NCBI RefSeq assembly: GCF_014595945.1
Contig: NZ_JABXWU010000001.1
Location: 434,001-498,000 of the forward strand
Direction of reading: 5' to 3'
DNA from: Alkalibacillus aidingensis
Lineage (GTDB): Bacteria > Bacillota > Bacilli > Bacillales > Alkalibacillaceae
Length of the DNA stretch: 64,000 nt
Shown here piece by piece: positions 33,962 through 43,158 of this stretch (positions within the stretch are counted from its first letter, which is position 1; the number at the start of each line of letters is the position of its first letter). The notes under the pieces are model-generated. The model ran no database searches, was not told where the DNA came from, and worked only from the letters and a program-made list of their open reading frames with translations. The position numbers and the translations under genes were made by a program.

Positions 33962-36900
33962 CTATAAATTTTTTAAATATTTATTGAGTTCACTTAATCT
34001 CTCTTTTTGTTCTTCATCTTGATATATTTGCTCTTTTGAATCAATCATGAAATTAATACTATTTATATATTCAGAGACCATCTTTTCAAAATAATGATTA
34101 AATTGCTTACTGAAATGACTAGTAAAAGCTTGCTTGAATTGATCAGCTATAGACTTTAAGTGGTCATTAATTTGTTTTTGGCTCAGCTCAAATACTGCTT
34201 TGATGGCGTTTTGCTCAAAGAAATCTTTCTTATTCTTAAACATTCCAGCGATTGCTTTTAAATCAACGTATTCAGTTGAATCTATACTTCTTGGTACTTC
34301 AGCATTAGGTAATTTAATTTCTTCAAAATAAATATCATCAAACTTGGTATGTTGATGAATATAATGATTAATCTGTTCAACTAACGATTGAGCAACATGA
34401 TTAAAGTGGTAATCTAACAGGATGTTAGTTGAATGAAACTCCTTCGATAACCGCTGATTAACATCAACAACTAATTGTTTGATAGCCGTTTTAAGCTCAT
34501 CTTGACCTTTTTTACCATTTGACTGGATGGTGGCAGGATTAATCACTTCTTTCATCAGATCGGTTAGTTGAATATTCGTTCTTTCTTGAACGTAATAAGT
34601 TAATTCTTCAATTTGTTGTTCGATTTGTTGAACAAAGATAGATCGATCCAAAGAAGAGACAAAGTCTGTAAGGTTATTTAGATCTTGTTTATACTCATTA
34701 ATTAATTGCTGCTGTTGATCTTTATTTTGCTCAACTTCATTTAATGTCTGATCGACAAAAGTGTTCATTGAGTCAATCTCATGCTGTAAATTATTCGCTA
34801 CCATTAATTTAGCATCATGCTTAATAAAATCATTAAAACGATTGAAAAAATACTCTGCTTCTTGATCAACACCAGATTGCTCGACTAAACGTTTACTCGA
34901 CAATGGATAGATATTAGGTTTTGTAATACCATACTGCTGCAACTGATCGTTTAAATAATCCTTAACCATTGATAATTCGGTGTCTGATGCTGCGAGATCT
35001 GAAGCATTTAATATGAAAAACATCTTATCCATCGTAAAGGCATTCTTTACTCGTCCAAGCTGCTTTAAGAACTCGCGATCTGCACGAGCAAAAGCGTGAT
35101 TATAATAATTAACATAAACTAAGACATCTGAATGCTTTACGTAGTGCATAGATACATTTGTATGTCTAGCGTGGATCGAATCTGCACCTGGTGTATCAAC
35201 TAACGTGACTCCAGCTCGTGTTAAATCACAGTCATAATAAACAGCGATTTCTTCCACAAAGCATGACAAACGTTCCTCAGTCACATAAGGTTTAAATGAA
35301 TCAAGTGTGATCTGTTTATCATCTCCCAATTTTCGTTCACATTCCTTAAAGCCTGATAAGAACGCTTCTAGGAATGATGCATCGGTTTTAGATAATTGTG
35401 TACTAAGGCTTTTTAAGTTTTTCTTTAAATATTTATTAACTTCCTGTAGGCCTTTAAATTCCTCGTTAATGTAAGGTGCAATAAGTTGATTGATCTGATA
35501 AAGCATGGTTTTGGGAGATTTAAAGGTAACAACTACGTCCTTGTGCTGATATGGTTCAAATACCGGACAGATTTTGTTAATAGCTGCGGTAGTAGGGTTA
35601 GGTGAAACAGGCAAAATGTCATCACCAATCCATGCATTTGCAAAGGAAGACTTTCCGGCACTAAATGCCCCAAATAGAGCAACCGTGAAAGTCATATGTT
35701 TTAATTTTTCATGCTTATGGTTGATTTGCTCCTGATAATTCTTCAGAATTGGAAATCGTTTAATCTGGTGTTGAAGATGATCAACCTGGTTTAACAGATG
35801 GTCAATAGATAGATTTTCACTTGGTATTGGTCGTTCTTTCGTTCCATCTCCTTCAGACATCAAGTTCTTTTCTTTAGTTGTTTTTTTCAATACATCTTTA
35901 ATGTTAACCTTTTGAAACTTGTTGAGATAACTTTGAAGCGCTTCTTCTATGAACTGATGATGGTTTGATTCACAGAATGTTTGAGAAATTAGTTCTTTTT
36001 GTAGCTGATCTTTATTTTGTTGATCTTCTTTAAGACCTTTAACGTCATCTAGGTTTGATACTAGTTGCTCTTTTTGCTGATGAAGGGACTTGATTCGCTC
36101 TTTAATGTGATCATTGAGAGAACTCGCCAAGTGGTCCAGATCAGGATTTATCTGCTCTTTAACTAAACGTGCCAGTGATTTCTGTAAATCTCGACTAAAA
36201 ATTAGAACATAATCACCTGTCACTTCAGCAGAAGGATTAACGACCTGCTTGACATCATGTTCATCTATCATCAATTCAAACTTTTGAAACCTTTTAATTA
36301 ACTCAGAATCATGTATATTATAAGTTTCCATTTCTGATTGAAATAACTCACGAACATGCCAATTGATTTGGCTATTGATTTGTTCATTAATCACCTTTAA
36401 GAATTGTTCTTTCCGATCTTTTTTCTCTTGTTCAGTTTTCTTTTTCGTTAAAAAGGTTCCCACTTTGAATTTAGGTTGAATTGATTCTAGGTACAACCTA
36501 GCAAGTTCCCGTGTTTCAAAGGTCATTAAATAGGCTTGATCAACTAACTGAGTTAACTCCTTTTGATAATAGCCTTTTAACGACTGACTTCTCTCCATTA
36601 ATTCAGCTATTTCTTCTTGTAAGCGATGAAGCTTCTCTTCTAAAATTAAATAATCCTCTATGGCATTGCTTTCATTCAGGTGATCAAACCGTTCATCAAC
36701 CAACTCTTGTATAATTTGATGTAATTCAGCTGTTAGGCCCTTATCAATATAATGCTCTTTTTGATTCATGATAGATTGAATATAGTCAATCAGTAACTCT
36801 AATTGATTAGTAGGGTGATCTAATTCTTTTAATGAAGTATAAAAAATAGCTTCCGGAGCTAAACCCCAATTTTGACAGCTTTGCTTAAGAGCTTCATCAT

Positions 36901-37531
36901 AAGCTGACATAGATAATTCATTAGGATTATGCTTGTCGATTTGATTCACAACAATTATATAAGGTACCTGTTTCTTCTCTAATTCACTCAGAAAAGCGAA
37001 GTTTACCTCAGATTGCACATGGTTATAATCAACGACATAGACGAAATAATCAATGAGGTAAACTTTAGCTAAGGTCCGATTGAATTCCTCATCATCAGCT
37101 GAATCAATACCAGGTGTATCCATTAAGGTTACATTTTCCATAAATGGCAATTGTTTAGAGATTGTTAGAGATTCTACTTCTTGTCCATTCTTAGAAAGTG
37201 TTTGAATTTGGTTAATATCTATATCATGCTCGATTGCGTATTCCTTGTTATTAAAGTGATAGACTACCTGCTCTTGTCCATGTTTAATCTCAACGATATT
37301 GGCACTTGTTGGTATTGGGCTTGAAGGCAATAGCGTTTCTCCAACAATTGTATTAATTAAAGATGACTTTCCAGCTGAGAAATGCCCAGTAAAACCAATC
37401 ATTGCCTCCTGTTTTTTCCACTTATTATATAATTGTAATAATTTTTTAGTCTGTAAATCCTGACGATTCTCTTTTACTGCTAACAGTAGTTGATCAAAAT
37501 TAAGTTCTGTTTTAACTTCTGTTGTCACCAT
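33962..37531 (-). CDS. dynA: Dynamin-like GTPase with two GTPase modules (DynA)
   Basis: A 1189-residue double dynamin. The first module has the P-loop GHFSAGKSS (about residue 41) with DTPG and NQID motifs; the second has GAFSAGKSS (about residue 615) with VDTPGADS and NASD. Long coiled-coil stretches follow each. This is the DynA (YpbR) layout of Bacilli, which fuses and repairs membranes on the cytoplasmic face after pore damage or phage attack. The start at 37531 follows AGGGGAATT; an in-frame ATG 12 codons upstream has no site. Confidence 0.9.
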   Translation of the reverse strand: MVTTEVKTELNFDQLLLAVKENRQDLQTKKLLQLYNKWKKQEAMIGFTGHFSAGKSSLINTIVGETLLPSSPIPTSANIVEIKHGQEQVVYHFNNKEYAIEHDIDINQIQTLSKNGQEVESLTISKQLPFMENVTLMDTPGIDSADDEEFNRTLAKVYLIDYFVYVVDYNHVQSEVNFAFLSELEKKQVPYIIVVNQIDKHNPNELSMSAYDEALKQSCQNWGLAPEAIFYTSLKELDHPTNQLELLIDYIQSIMNQKEHYIDKGLTAELHQIIQELVDERFDHLNESNAIEDYLILEEKLHRLQEEIAELMERSQSLKGYYQKELTQLVDQAYLMTFETRELARLYLESIQPKFKVGTFLTKKKTEQEKKDRKEQFLKVINEQINSQINWHVRELFQSEMETYNIHDSELIKRFQKFELMIDEHDVKQVVNPSAEVTGDYVLIFSRDLQKSLARLVKEQINPDLDHLASSLNDHIKERIKSLHQQKEQLVSNLDDVKGLKEDQQNKDQLQKELISQTFCESNHHQFIEEALQSYLNKFQKVNIKDVLKKTTKEKNLMSEGDGTKERPIPSENLSIDHLLNQVDHLQHQIKRFPILKNYQEQINHKHEKLKHMTFTVALFGAFSAGKSSFANAWIGDDILPVSPNPTTAAINKICPVFEPYQHKDVVVTFKSPKTMLYQINQLIAPYINEEFKGLQEVNKYLKKNLKSLSTQLSKTDASFLEAFLSGFKECERKLGDDKQITLDSFKPYVTEERLSCFVEEIAVYYDCDLTRAGVTLVDTPGADSIHARHTNVSMHYVKHSDVLVYVNYYNHAFARADREFLKQLGRVKNAFTMDKMFFILNASDLAASDTELSMVKDYLNDQLQQYGITKPNIYPLSSKRLVEQSGVDQEAEYFFNRFNDFIKHDAKLMVANNLQHEIDSMNTFVDQTLNEVEQNKDQQQQLINEYKQDLNNLTDFVSSLDRSIFVQQIEQQIEELTYYVQERTNIQLTDLMKEVINPATIQSNGKKGQDELKTAIKQLVVDVNQRLSKEFHSTNILLDYHFNHVAQSLVEQINHYIHQHTKFDDIYFEEIKLPNAEVPRSIDSTEYVDLKAIAGMFKNKKDFFEQNAIKAVFELSQKQINDHLKSIADQFKQAFTSHFSKQFNHYFEKMVSEYINSINFMIDSKEQIYQDEEQKERLSELNKYLKNL

Positions 37532-37597
37532 ATGAATTCCCCTAGTTATCTTTATTTCTAAACTCAATTAATAACATTTTATTTAGAATAGCACTTA

Positions 37598-38644
37598 CTA
37601 CTTAAATGTCCCATCAAAGATTGCTTGTCCTCTACCCTTTTGTTTCGCAAGTTGTAGGCATTCTTCAGCTCTTTTCAATAGACTGTCTCGATTGTCAGAC
37701 TCAATTAGATTGACGACACCATAACTCATTGTCATTTGTTTTCCCTGTAATTCCTCAAGTAATTGAATATGTTCATTAAAATAATTATTCCAGCGTGTTA
37801 TATGTTGTTTGATTGTTTTCTTATTGGTATTAAATAAGATGATCGCAAACTGATCGCCACTTACACGGAAACAATATCCCTCGCGTTTATCGACCCAGAA
37901 CACAAATGTTTTACCTAAAATCGATAACACTCGATCCCCGGTTGTATGTCCATATTGATCATTTAAGGCTTTAAAATCATCAATATCAATTAGTACAATA
38001 GAGATTGGTTTTTGTCCCTGGATCAGTTTATACAGCGTGTTTTGAAAAGAACGATGATTATATAATCCCGTAATATAATCCATTAGCGCATCTTCTTGGT
38101 AATTAATATTTTCCGGGTATAGGTTTCTAACTTGACGACTAACTATTAGTCCAATCATCAATCCAGTAATAACCATTAGACTGACAGTTGACACATATGT
38201 CCAAACGGCGTCCCCGTTAAACTGTTCTAAAATGACCCCTGTTGTTGTATAACCCACTAATGCTAAAATAATCGCTATTAATAAACCTTTAGTCTTAAAG
38301 GAATTAGCAATATGTAACAGCCATACCAATGTTAAAAAAACTAACGGACTATAGACGCCGCCGGTTATTCCGATTAATCCAAAAAACAAAATAAAATCCA
38401 TTAAATAACTTACCCACTTAAGGGAGCTTTGCATTTTCTGAAATCGCTTAAAGATATACATCCCTAACTGTATAACCAAGCTATAAATAGCACCATAAGT
38501 GAGTATATAGGTAAAAGTATCTAAATCGACAGTAAAGAAGGCTCGGTCTTCAACTAAAAAATATAGGCCGGCCACACCAATCAATAAAATCCAACGAAAC
38601 CAAGCAAAAACTTGTTCGATATTTGCTTCACTTTTATTATACAT
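37598..38644 (-). CDS. Membrane GGDEF-domain protein with degenerate signature
   Basis: A 348-residue protein with five or six N-terminal membrane helices (about residues 10–175) and a C-terminal GGDEF domain. The first metal Asp region (VLIDIDDFKALNDQYGHTTGDRVL) is intact, but the signature reads SGDQF instead of GGDEF, losing one Gly and the Glu. No clear RxxD inhibitory site is seen. The diguanylate cyclase activity expected of the fold may be reduced or lost. The start ATG 38644 is 8 nt from AGGGG. It lies between dynA and fer, apparently unlinked. Confidence 0.8.
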   Translation of the reverse strand: MYNKSEANIEQVFAWFRWILLIGVAGLYFLVEDRAFFTVDLDTFTYILTYGAIYSLVIQLGMYIFKRFQKMQSSLKWVSYLMDFILFFGLIGITGGVYSPLVFLTLVWLLHIANSFKTKGLLIAIILALVGYTTTGVILEQFNGDAVWTYVSTVSLMVITGLMIGLIVSRQVRNLYPENINYQEDALMDYITGLYNHRSFQNTLYKLIQGQKPISIVLIDIDDFKALNDQYGHTTGDRVLSILGKTFVFWVDKREGYCFRVSGDQFAIILFNTNKKTIKQHITRWNNYFNEHIQLLEELQGKQMTMSYGVVNLIESDNRDSLLKRAEECLQLAKQKGRGQAIFDGTFK

Positions 38645-38689
38645 CTGCATTCCCCTATTATCATTATTTCATTTTACATATATGAAGAA

Positions 38690-38719
38690 AAAAGAGACTG
38701 AATAAATATCCAGTCTCTT
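38690..38719 (-). terminator. Terminator of the ferredoxin gene
   Basis: A 9-bp stem AAGAGACTG / CAGTCTCTT; on the minus strand TTTTTTC follows. Confidence 0.88.
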
Positions 38720-38731
38720 CTAGGCGCATGA

Positions 38732-38968
38732 TTATTCTTGGAAGAATTTACGATTTATTTCGATATATTCCTTTTCTTCCTCAGGAAGCTCGTCTTCGTG
38801 GTAGATCGCCTCTACCGGACAAACAGCTTCGCATGCTCCACAATCGATACAAATATCTGGATCTATATAGAACATGTCTTTACCCTCTTCAATACAGTCA
38901 ACCGGACATACATCTACGCACTCCGCAGCTTTTTCATCTTTACATGGTGAAGATATTACGAATGCCAA
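38732..38968 (-). CDS. fer: Ferredoxin, 7Fe type ([3Fe-4S][4Fe-4S])
   Basis: A 78-residue acidic ferredoxin with cysteines C9, C17, C21, C25 and C40-x2-C43-x2-C46-x3-C50, the spacing of Bacillus schlegelii 7Fe ferredoxin. B. subtilis Fer, the short 4Fe form, lacks part of this set. It is a soluble electron carrier. Start ATG 38968 is 8 nt behind AAAGGAGGGG; it has its own terminator. Confidence 0.9.
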   Translation of the reverse strand: MAFVISSPCKDEKAAECVDVCPVDCIEEGKDMFYIDPDICIDCGACEAVCPVEAIYHEDELPEEEKEYIEINRKFFQE

Positions 38969-39134
38969 GCTAACCCCTCCTTTTATTATTTCTTATTTAA
39001 AATCATATCACTAATTTCCACGAATAACTACGTCTTAGCAGAAATTCTATCCAACATTATAATGACTTTTCATAAAATGTGCAAATTCACTCACTCATTA
39101 ACATACATTTTATTGAATGGGGAGGGAAAATGCT

Positions 39135-40034
39135 GTGAAGAGAAATCGGATTATTAATGATCAACAACTTTATACATTTCGTCGAATGGAAGAGGATTTA
39201 TATAAGCTCCAAGCTGCTTATCCACTCTTTTCTTTAAACGAAATTGGTCAATCGATTGCTGGTAAACCCATCTATGAGGTTGTAATTGGGAATGGAGAGC
39301 AACATATCCATGCTAATGCATCAATTCATGCTCACGAATCGATAACCACCTCTGTTATCATGCGTTTCATCGATGATTATTTATATGCTCTTACCAATAA
39401 TCAGCCGATACGTGGTCTGAATATGCACCATTACTTTCAAGAGATCACGCTTAGTTTGGTTCCCATGGTCAATCCAGATGGAGTAGATTTACTTAATGAA
39501 GGGCTTCCTGAAGACCCTAATCTACGCGATTTAGTATTAGACATTAATCAACAACAATTAGATTTTAGCGGATGGAAAGCAAACATACGTGGTGTTGATT
39601 TAAATAATCAATTTCCCGCTAATTGGAATATCGAAAGTGCTCGCAAACCTAAACAACCTGCGCCTCGTGATTTTCCAGGTTATGGTCCACTAACCGAACC
39701 AGAAGCCCTGGCCATTTATAACTTGACACTTGCAAAAGATTTCGATCGAGTATTAGCATTACACACACAGGGAGAAATTATTTTTTGGGGATATGAAGGA
39801 TTAGAACCTCCGATCTCACAAACCATAGCTAGTGAATACGGACGTGTAAGTGGTTACCACCCGATCAGGTATGTTGATAGCCATGCAGGATATAAAGATT
39901 GGTTTATACAGGACTTCAGAAGGCCTGGGTTTACGATCGAGTTAGGCAGTGGTGTGAATCCTTTGTCGGTTAGCCAATTAGATGAGTTGTATGAAAAAAT
40001 GTTAGGAATCTTTTTAGTTAATCAATCTATTTAA
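39135..40034 (+). CDS. M14 zinc carboxypeptidase, cell-wall endopeptidase I-like
   Basis: A 299-residue peptidase of family M14. Zinc ligands H-x2-E in SIHAHESIT and a third His in LALHTQGE; the substrate-binding RGVDLNNQFP; catalytic Glu in FTIELGSG. It resembles the catalytic domain of gamma-D-glutamyl-L-diamino acid endopeptidase I (YqgT, Lysinibacillus ENP1), but the LysM repeats are absent and there is no signal peptide. The GTG start at 39135 is 8 nt after GGGGAGGG; the ATG at 39117 overlaps that site. Confidence 0.82.
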   Translation: MKRNRIINDQQLYTFRRMEEDLYKLQAAYPLFSLNEIGQSIAGKPIYEVVIGNGEQHIHANASIHAHESITTSVIMRFIDDYLYALTNNQPIRGLNMHHYFQEITLSLVPMVNPDGVDLLNEGLPEDPNLRDLVLDINQQQLDFSGWKANIRGVDLNNQFPANWNIESARKPKQPAPRDFPGYGPLTEPEALAIYNLTLAKDFDRVLALHTQGEIIFWGYEGLEPPISQTIASEYGRVSGYHPIRYVDSHAGYKDWFIQDFRRPGFTIELGSGVNPLSVSQLDELYEKMLGIFLVNQSI

Positions 40035-40036
40035 AA

Positions 40037-40072
40037 AAGTGGCGAATCTTCAAAACGATTCGCCACTTCTTC
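40037..40072. terminator. Bidirectional terminator
   Basis: A perfect 12-bp stem AAGTGGCGAATC / GATTCGCCACTT between convergent genes, with A run left and TCTTCTT right. Confidence 0.9.
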
Positions 40073-40076
40073 TTAT

Positions 40077-40280
40077 TTAAATCACTTCAAAATAATCTTT
40101 GTAAAAGCCAGCCATTTTTCCAAGGTCATCAATGACAAAGTAGAACTCCTCTGATTCATTCTTGACCTCATATGTTTTCCCCGGGGTTAAAACATTTTCC
40201 ACTGTAAACTTCTTAGCATCCGTGTGAACACATTTAATCTGTTTCATTGTTTCATTGTTTTCCCATGTTTTATGAATCAT
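40077..40280 (-). CDS. DUF6501-like small protein
   Basis: A 67-residue soluble protein with a beta-rich pattern (CVHTDAKKFTVENVLTPGKTYEVKNESEEFYFVIDDLGKMAGFYKDYFE) that matches the small DUF6501 family of Bacillaceae as I remember it. No motif suggests an activity. The start ATG at 40280 follows a weak AAGGTGATAA site. It sits 38 bp after the msrAB stop and may be cotranscribed. Confidence 0.7.
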   Translation of the reverse strand: MIHKTWENNETMKQIKCVHTDAKKFTVENVLTPGKTYEVKNESEEFYFVIDDLGKMAGFYKDYFEVI

Positions 40281-40318
40281 CTGTTATCACCTTTCTCTTA
40301 ATTTAAACAAACGTTTGA

Positions 40319-41272
40319 TTAATTATTAAATAACTGCTTATATTTTCCATAACCTTCTTCTTCAAGACGTTCTTTGGGGATAAACCTCAGAGCAGCTGAG
40401 TTAATACAGTATCTCATACCACCTTGGTCTTTAGGGCCATCATCAAAAACATGTCCTAAATGTGAATCGGCATGTTGGCTTCTAACCTCTATTCTTCGCA
40501 TTCCAAATGATGTATCTAATTCTTCTTCTAAGGGAGCAATTGGCTTCGTAAAGCTTGGCCAACCACAGCCAGCATCGTATTTATCTTGGGAAGAGAACAG
40601 TGGTTCACCGCTAACAATATCTACATATATCCCCTCTTCTTCGTGATCCCAGTATTCATTTTGAAAAGGAGGTTCTGTAGCATCTTCTTGAGTTACCTTA
40701 TACTGTATATCTGTCAGATGTTCTCTCAGTTGTTCAATGTCTTGGTTATTAGACCAATGCTTGTTGATAAAATCTTGGCGACCAGAGCCCTTTTTATATA
40801 GTTTGTAGTGAAAGGTATTCTTTTTATAGTAATCTTGATGCCCTTCCTCAGCTGGATAAAACTTGGTTGCCTCTCTAATTTCAACAACAATAGGTTTAGA
40901 AAATTTACCACTATTCTCTAGCGCTTGCTTGGATTGTTCTGCTAATTCTCTTTGTTCTTGATCATGATAGAAAATAGCTGGCTTGTACGATTCTCCTCGA
41001 TCATTAAACTGCCCACCGTTATCGGTCGGATCGATTTGTTGCCAGTATAGCTCTAATAGCTGGTCATATGGAAAAACATCAGGATCGTACGTAATTTGTA
41101 CTGCTTCCAAATGACCTGTCGTATTAGAGCAAACTTCTTCGTAGGTTGGATTTTCTGTATGTCCACCCGTATAACCAGAGACCACTTCATAAATTCCCGG
41201 ACGGCGGTCAAAGGGTTCGACCATACACCAGAAACACCCACCAGCAAAGGTCGCTTTCTTTAATTGACTCAT
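40319..41272 (-). CDS. msrAB: Fused methionine sulphoxide reductase MsrA–MsrB
   Basis: A 317-residue two-domain enzyme. MsrA (residues 1–165) carries GGCFWC and [13 protein letters not shown]. MsrB (about 175–317) carries zinc-type Cys in [10 protein letters not shown] and the catalytic Cys in [13 protein letters not shown]. It repairs both S and R diastereomers of methionine sulphoxide. The start at 41272 follows AGGAGTG; a longer frame upstream runs through the non-coding gap and into the preceding gene and is not credible. A separate MsrA is at 29700–30227. Confidence 0.93.
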   Translation of the reverse strand: MSQLKKATFAGGCFWCMVEPFDRRPGIYEVVSGYTGGHTENPTYEEVCSNTTGHLEAVQITYDPDVFPYDQLLELYWQQIDPTDNGGQFNDRGESYKPAIFYHDQEQRELAEQSKQALENSGKFSKPIVVEIREATKFYPAEEGHQDYYKKNTFHYKLYKKGSGRQDFINKHWSNNQDIEQLREHLTDIQYKVTQEDATEPPFQNEYWDHEEEGIYVDIVSGEPLFSSQDKYDAGCGWPSFTKPIAPLEEELDTSFGMRRIEVRSQHADSHLGHVFDDGPKDQGGMRYCINSAALRFIPKERLEEEGYGKYKQLFNN

Positions 41273-41297
41273 TGAATCACTCCTAGGAGTACATGAT

Positions 41298-41783
41298 TTA
41301 AATATATAGCTTAGGTTTTGGTAAACCTTGCAACTCATCTTGTTTGGATTGAGATGAACGACGAGTTGTTTCTTTCGTTTGTTTGGAAGTTTGCGAAACC
41401 GAATGCATTGCTGTTGTGGAATTATCCTCAACCTTTTTTGGTTGTTCATTGGTTTCAGCTTCTGACAATTCATCTTCAGTCATCATTAATTTTACCATAT
41501 CTATGAACATCGGTGCATTTTTAATCAACGGAGCATATTGCTTCCATATTGGGAGAAACTGCTGCACCATCCCTAATCCTTTTTGTACATGATTTAAGGT
41601 CTCATGTAAAGTCTGATAATTATTGATTCCATGTTGAACAGGGCCTGCACCAAATTGAAATGGGTCGGTGGGCTGCTTAGATCCTTTAAATTTTGATACA
41701 ATCTGATCGATTACTGATGGCTTTGGATGAAAAGGGTTTCCTCTTGGTGGTTGATTCCACGGATTTGGTCGTACAGGATACAT
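41298..41783 (-). CDS. YqfQ/VrrA-family protein
   Basis: A 161-residue protein with a Pro/Asn-rich N-terminus ([18 protein letters not shown]), a central helical segment [31 protein letters not shown] typical of YqfQ/VrrA, and a polar Ser/Thr/Gln tail. In Bacilli this family is associated with spore outer layers. No enzymatic motif is present. The start follows AAGGAGGAATGA. It is just upstream of msrAB. Confidence 0.7.
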   Translation of the reverse strand: MYPVRPNPWNQPPRGNPFHPKPSVIDQIVSKFKGSKQPTDPFQFGAGPVQHGINNYQTLHETLNHVQKGLGMVQQFLPIWKQYAPLIKNAPMFIDMVKLMMTEDELSEAETNEQPKKVEDNSTTAMHSVSQTSKQTKETTRRSSQSKQDELQGLPKPKLYI

Positions 41784-41850
41784 CCTTCATTCCTCCTTCA
41801 ATCAACTATTATAGTGTACGGGATGAAAGCATATCCTGTATAGGCAAATA

Positions 41851-42513
41851 TTATATACACCAATTAATGGGCTCTTGCCCGTTTTGTATTAAATTGTGAT
41901 TCGTTTGACTAAACGGCTTACTCCCAAAAAATCCTCGGTAAGCTGATAAGGGGCTAGGGTGTGGACCGTGTATAATCGTATGTCTCGTTTGATCAATAAA
42001 TTTCTGCTTCTCTAAGGCTTGTTTTCCCCAAAGAATGAAAACCACATGGTCTTTGTAATTGCTTAACAACTCAATGATTTGATTAGTTAACTCTTCCCAC
42101 CCTAATAATTTATGAGAATTAGGCTTCCCATCTTCAACAGTTAAAATCGTATTTAATAACAGAACTCCTTCTGTAGCCCAATGAGTCAAGTCTCCATGTT
42201 CAGGAATGTCACATCCAATATCTTCTGCCAACTCTTTATAAATATTTTTTAAAGATGGTGGGATTTTAGTTCCTTGGTTAACAGAAAAGCTAAGGCCATT
42301 CGCTTGTTTTTCCCCATGGTATGGATCTTGGCCTAGGATAACTACTTTAGTATCCTTAAAAGAGGTTAAGTTGAGGGCTCTAAAGATCTGATTATATGGT
42401 GGGTAAATAACCTTTGATTGATATAATTGTTTTAGTGAACCTTCAAGTTCCCTAAACCATTTGCTTTTAATTTCGTCATTTAATAAGCTGTTCCAATCCG
42501 TATGTAGCTCCAT
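41851..42513 (-). CDS. ung: Uracil-DNA glycosylase
   Basis: A 220-residue family 1 UDG with the water-activating motif GQDPYH (VVILGQDPYHGEKQANGLSFSV), LLLNTILTVE and the DNA-intercalation loop HPSPLSAYRGFFGSKPFS. It removes uracil from DNA. The second of two adjacent ATG codons (42513) has the better distance from GGAGGAG. Typical family length. Confidence 0.95.
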   Translation of the reverse strand: MELHTDWNSLLNDEIKSKWFRELEGSLKQLYQSKVIYPPYNQIFRALNLTSFKDTKVVILGQDPYHGEKQANGLSFSVNQGTKIPPSLKNIYKELAEDIGCDIPEHGDLTHWATEGVLLLNTILTVEDGKPNSHKLLGWEELTNQIIELLSNYKDHVVFILWGKQALEKQKFIDQTRHTIIHGPHPSPLSAYRGFFGSKPFSQTNHNLIQNGQEPINWCI

Positions 42514-42535
42514 CATTCTCCTCCATTATCAATCT

Positions 42536-42560
42536 ATTTCCTGGGAAAGCGCAGGAAATC
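42536..42560. repeat. Short dispersed repeat, copy 2
   Basis: ATTTCCTGGGAAAGCGCAG followed by GAAAT. It differs from the copy at 17416–17440 by a few bases and forms a 7-bp inverted repeat TTTCCTG / CAGGAAA. Confidence 0.6.
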
Positions 42561-42684
42561 ACTATTTTCGCCATTAAGATCCCAAATTCCTGTCATATAT
42601 TGTTATTTTATAATATGATTTTAACTTTTTTAAAGGTTATCATATCAACCGTTATCTAACATTCAATATGATCTAATAGCCCAT

Positions 42685-42712
42685 ACGCATATCACCTAAC
42701 CTGCATAACTTA
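42685..42712 (+). promoter_or_regulatory. Likely SigK-type promoter of a YjcZ-like gene
   Basis: AC (42685–42686), 17 bp, then CATAACTTA (42704–42712) fits the late mother-cell SigK consensus AC-N17-CATANNNTA, about 30 bp before the ORF. This suits a spore-coat-associated product. Confidence 0.5.
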
Positions 42713-42744
42713 ACAATGAAACCCCCTATGAGGAGGTATGCCAA

Positions 42745-42834
42745 ATGAGTAAAGGATACTACGGTGGTGGATTTACACTTATCGTTGTACTATTCATTCT
42801 GTTAATTATAGTAGGTAGCGCCTACGTTTGCTAG
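42745..42834 (+). CDS. YjcZ/SscA-like small sporulation protein (29 aa)
   Basis: The ORF MSKGYYGGGFTLIVVLFILL… ends IIVGSAYVC. It has a Gly/Tyr head, one hydrophobic helix and a short tail ending in Cys, clearly related to the 34-residue protein at 463–567. It lies behind AGGAGG (42731–42736) and is followed by a strong terminator. It is probably expressed in the mother cell during sporulation, given the upstream SigK-like promoter. Confidence 0.82.
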   Translation: MSKGYYGGGFTLIVVLFILLIIVGSAYVC

Positions 42835-42851
42835 TCTGCCTCCATGTAAAG

Positions 42852-42880
42852 AAGCCAGGTGAATGATCACCTGGCTTTTT
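42852..42880 (+). terminator. Rho-independent terminator
   Basis: An 11-bp stem AAGCCAGGTGA / TCACCTGGCTT, loop ATGA, then TTT. Confidence 0.92.
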
Positions 42881-42930
42881 AAATACACATTTAAGTCATG
42901 ACATTTGTGACTGTTTACCTGACCGAATCA

Positions 42931-43143
42931 CTACGCTTGATATTCATTCCAAAGTTCATCAAAAATCCTTAAGGCTTCCGGAAACGGACTATTCATCTCC
43001 AAATAGCTAGTAAGCTCATCATAATTACTTGACTGTTTGGGAAAATCGTGGTCGTGAAACATCCAGTCAGCTAATTGTTTACGATAATCACTTTTTTCAT
43101 GAATACCACGATAACGCATCACATAATGGTAAAACGATCGCAT
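42931..43143 (-). CDS. yozE: YozE/UPF0346 family protein
   Basis: A 70-residue SAM-like helical protein with the family pattern MRSFYHYVMRYRG…LADWMFHDHDFPKQS and YLEMNSPFPEALRIFDELWNEY. It is common in Bacilli and its function is unknown. It lies 15 bp downstream of tatC on the same strand. Confidence 0.9.
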   Translation of the reverse strand: MRSFYHYVMRYRGIHEKSDYRKQLADWMFHDHDFPKQSSNYDELTSYLEMNSPFPEALRIFDELWNEYQA

Positions 43144-43158
43144 AATAACACCTGCTTT

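Noticed and set aside
33962-37531. Tandem GTPase domains as a gene fusion artefact
   Set aside because: Two dynamin modules in one chain are the normal DynA architecture.
41273-41473. 67-codon upstream extension of msrAB
   Set aside because: It crosses the gap and overlaps the preceding gene in another frame; the ATG at 41272 has a good ribosome binding site.
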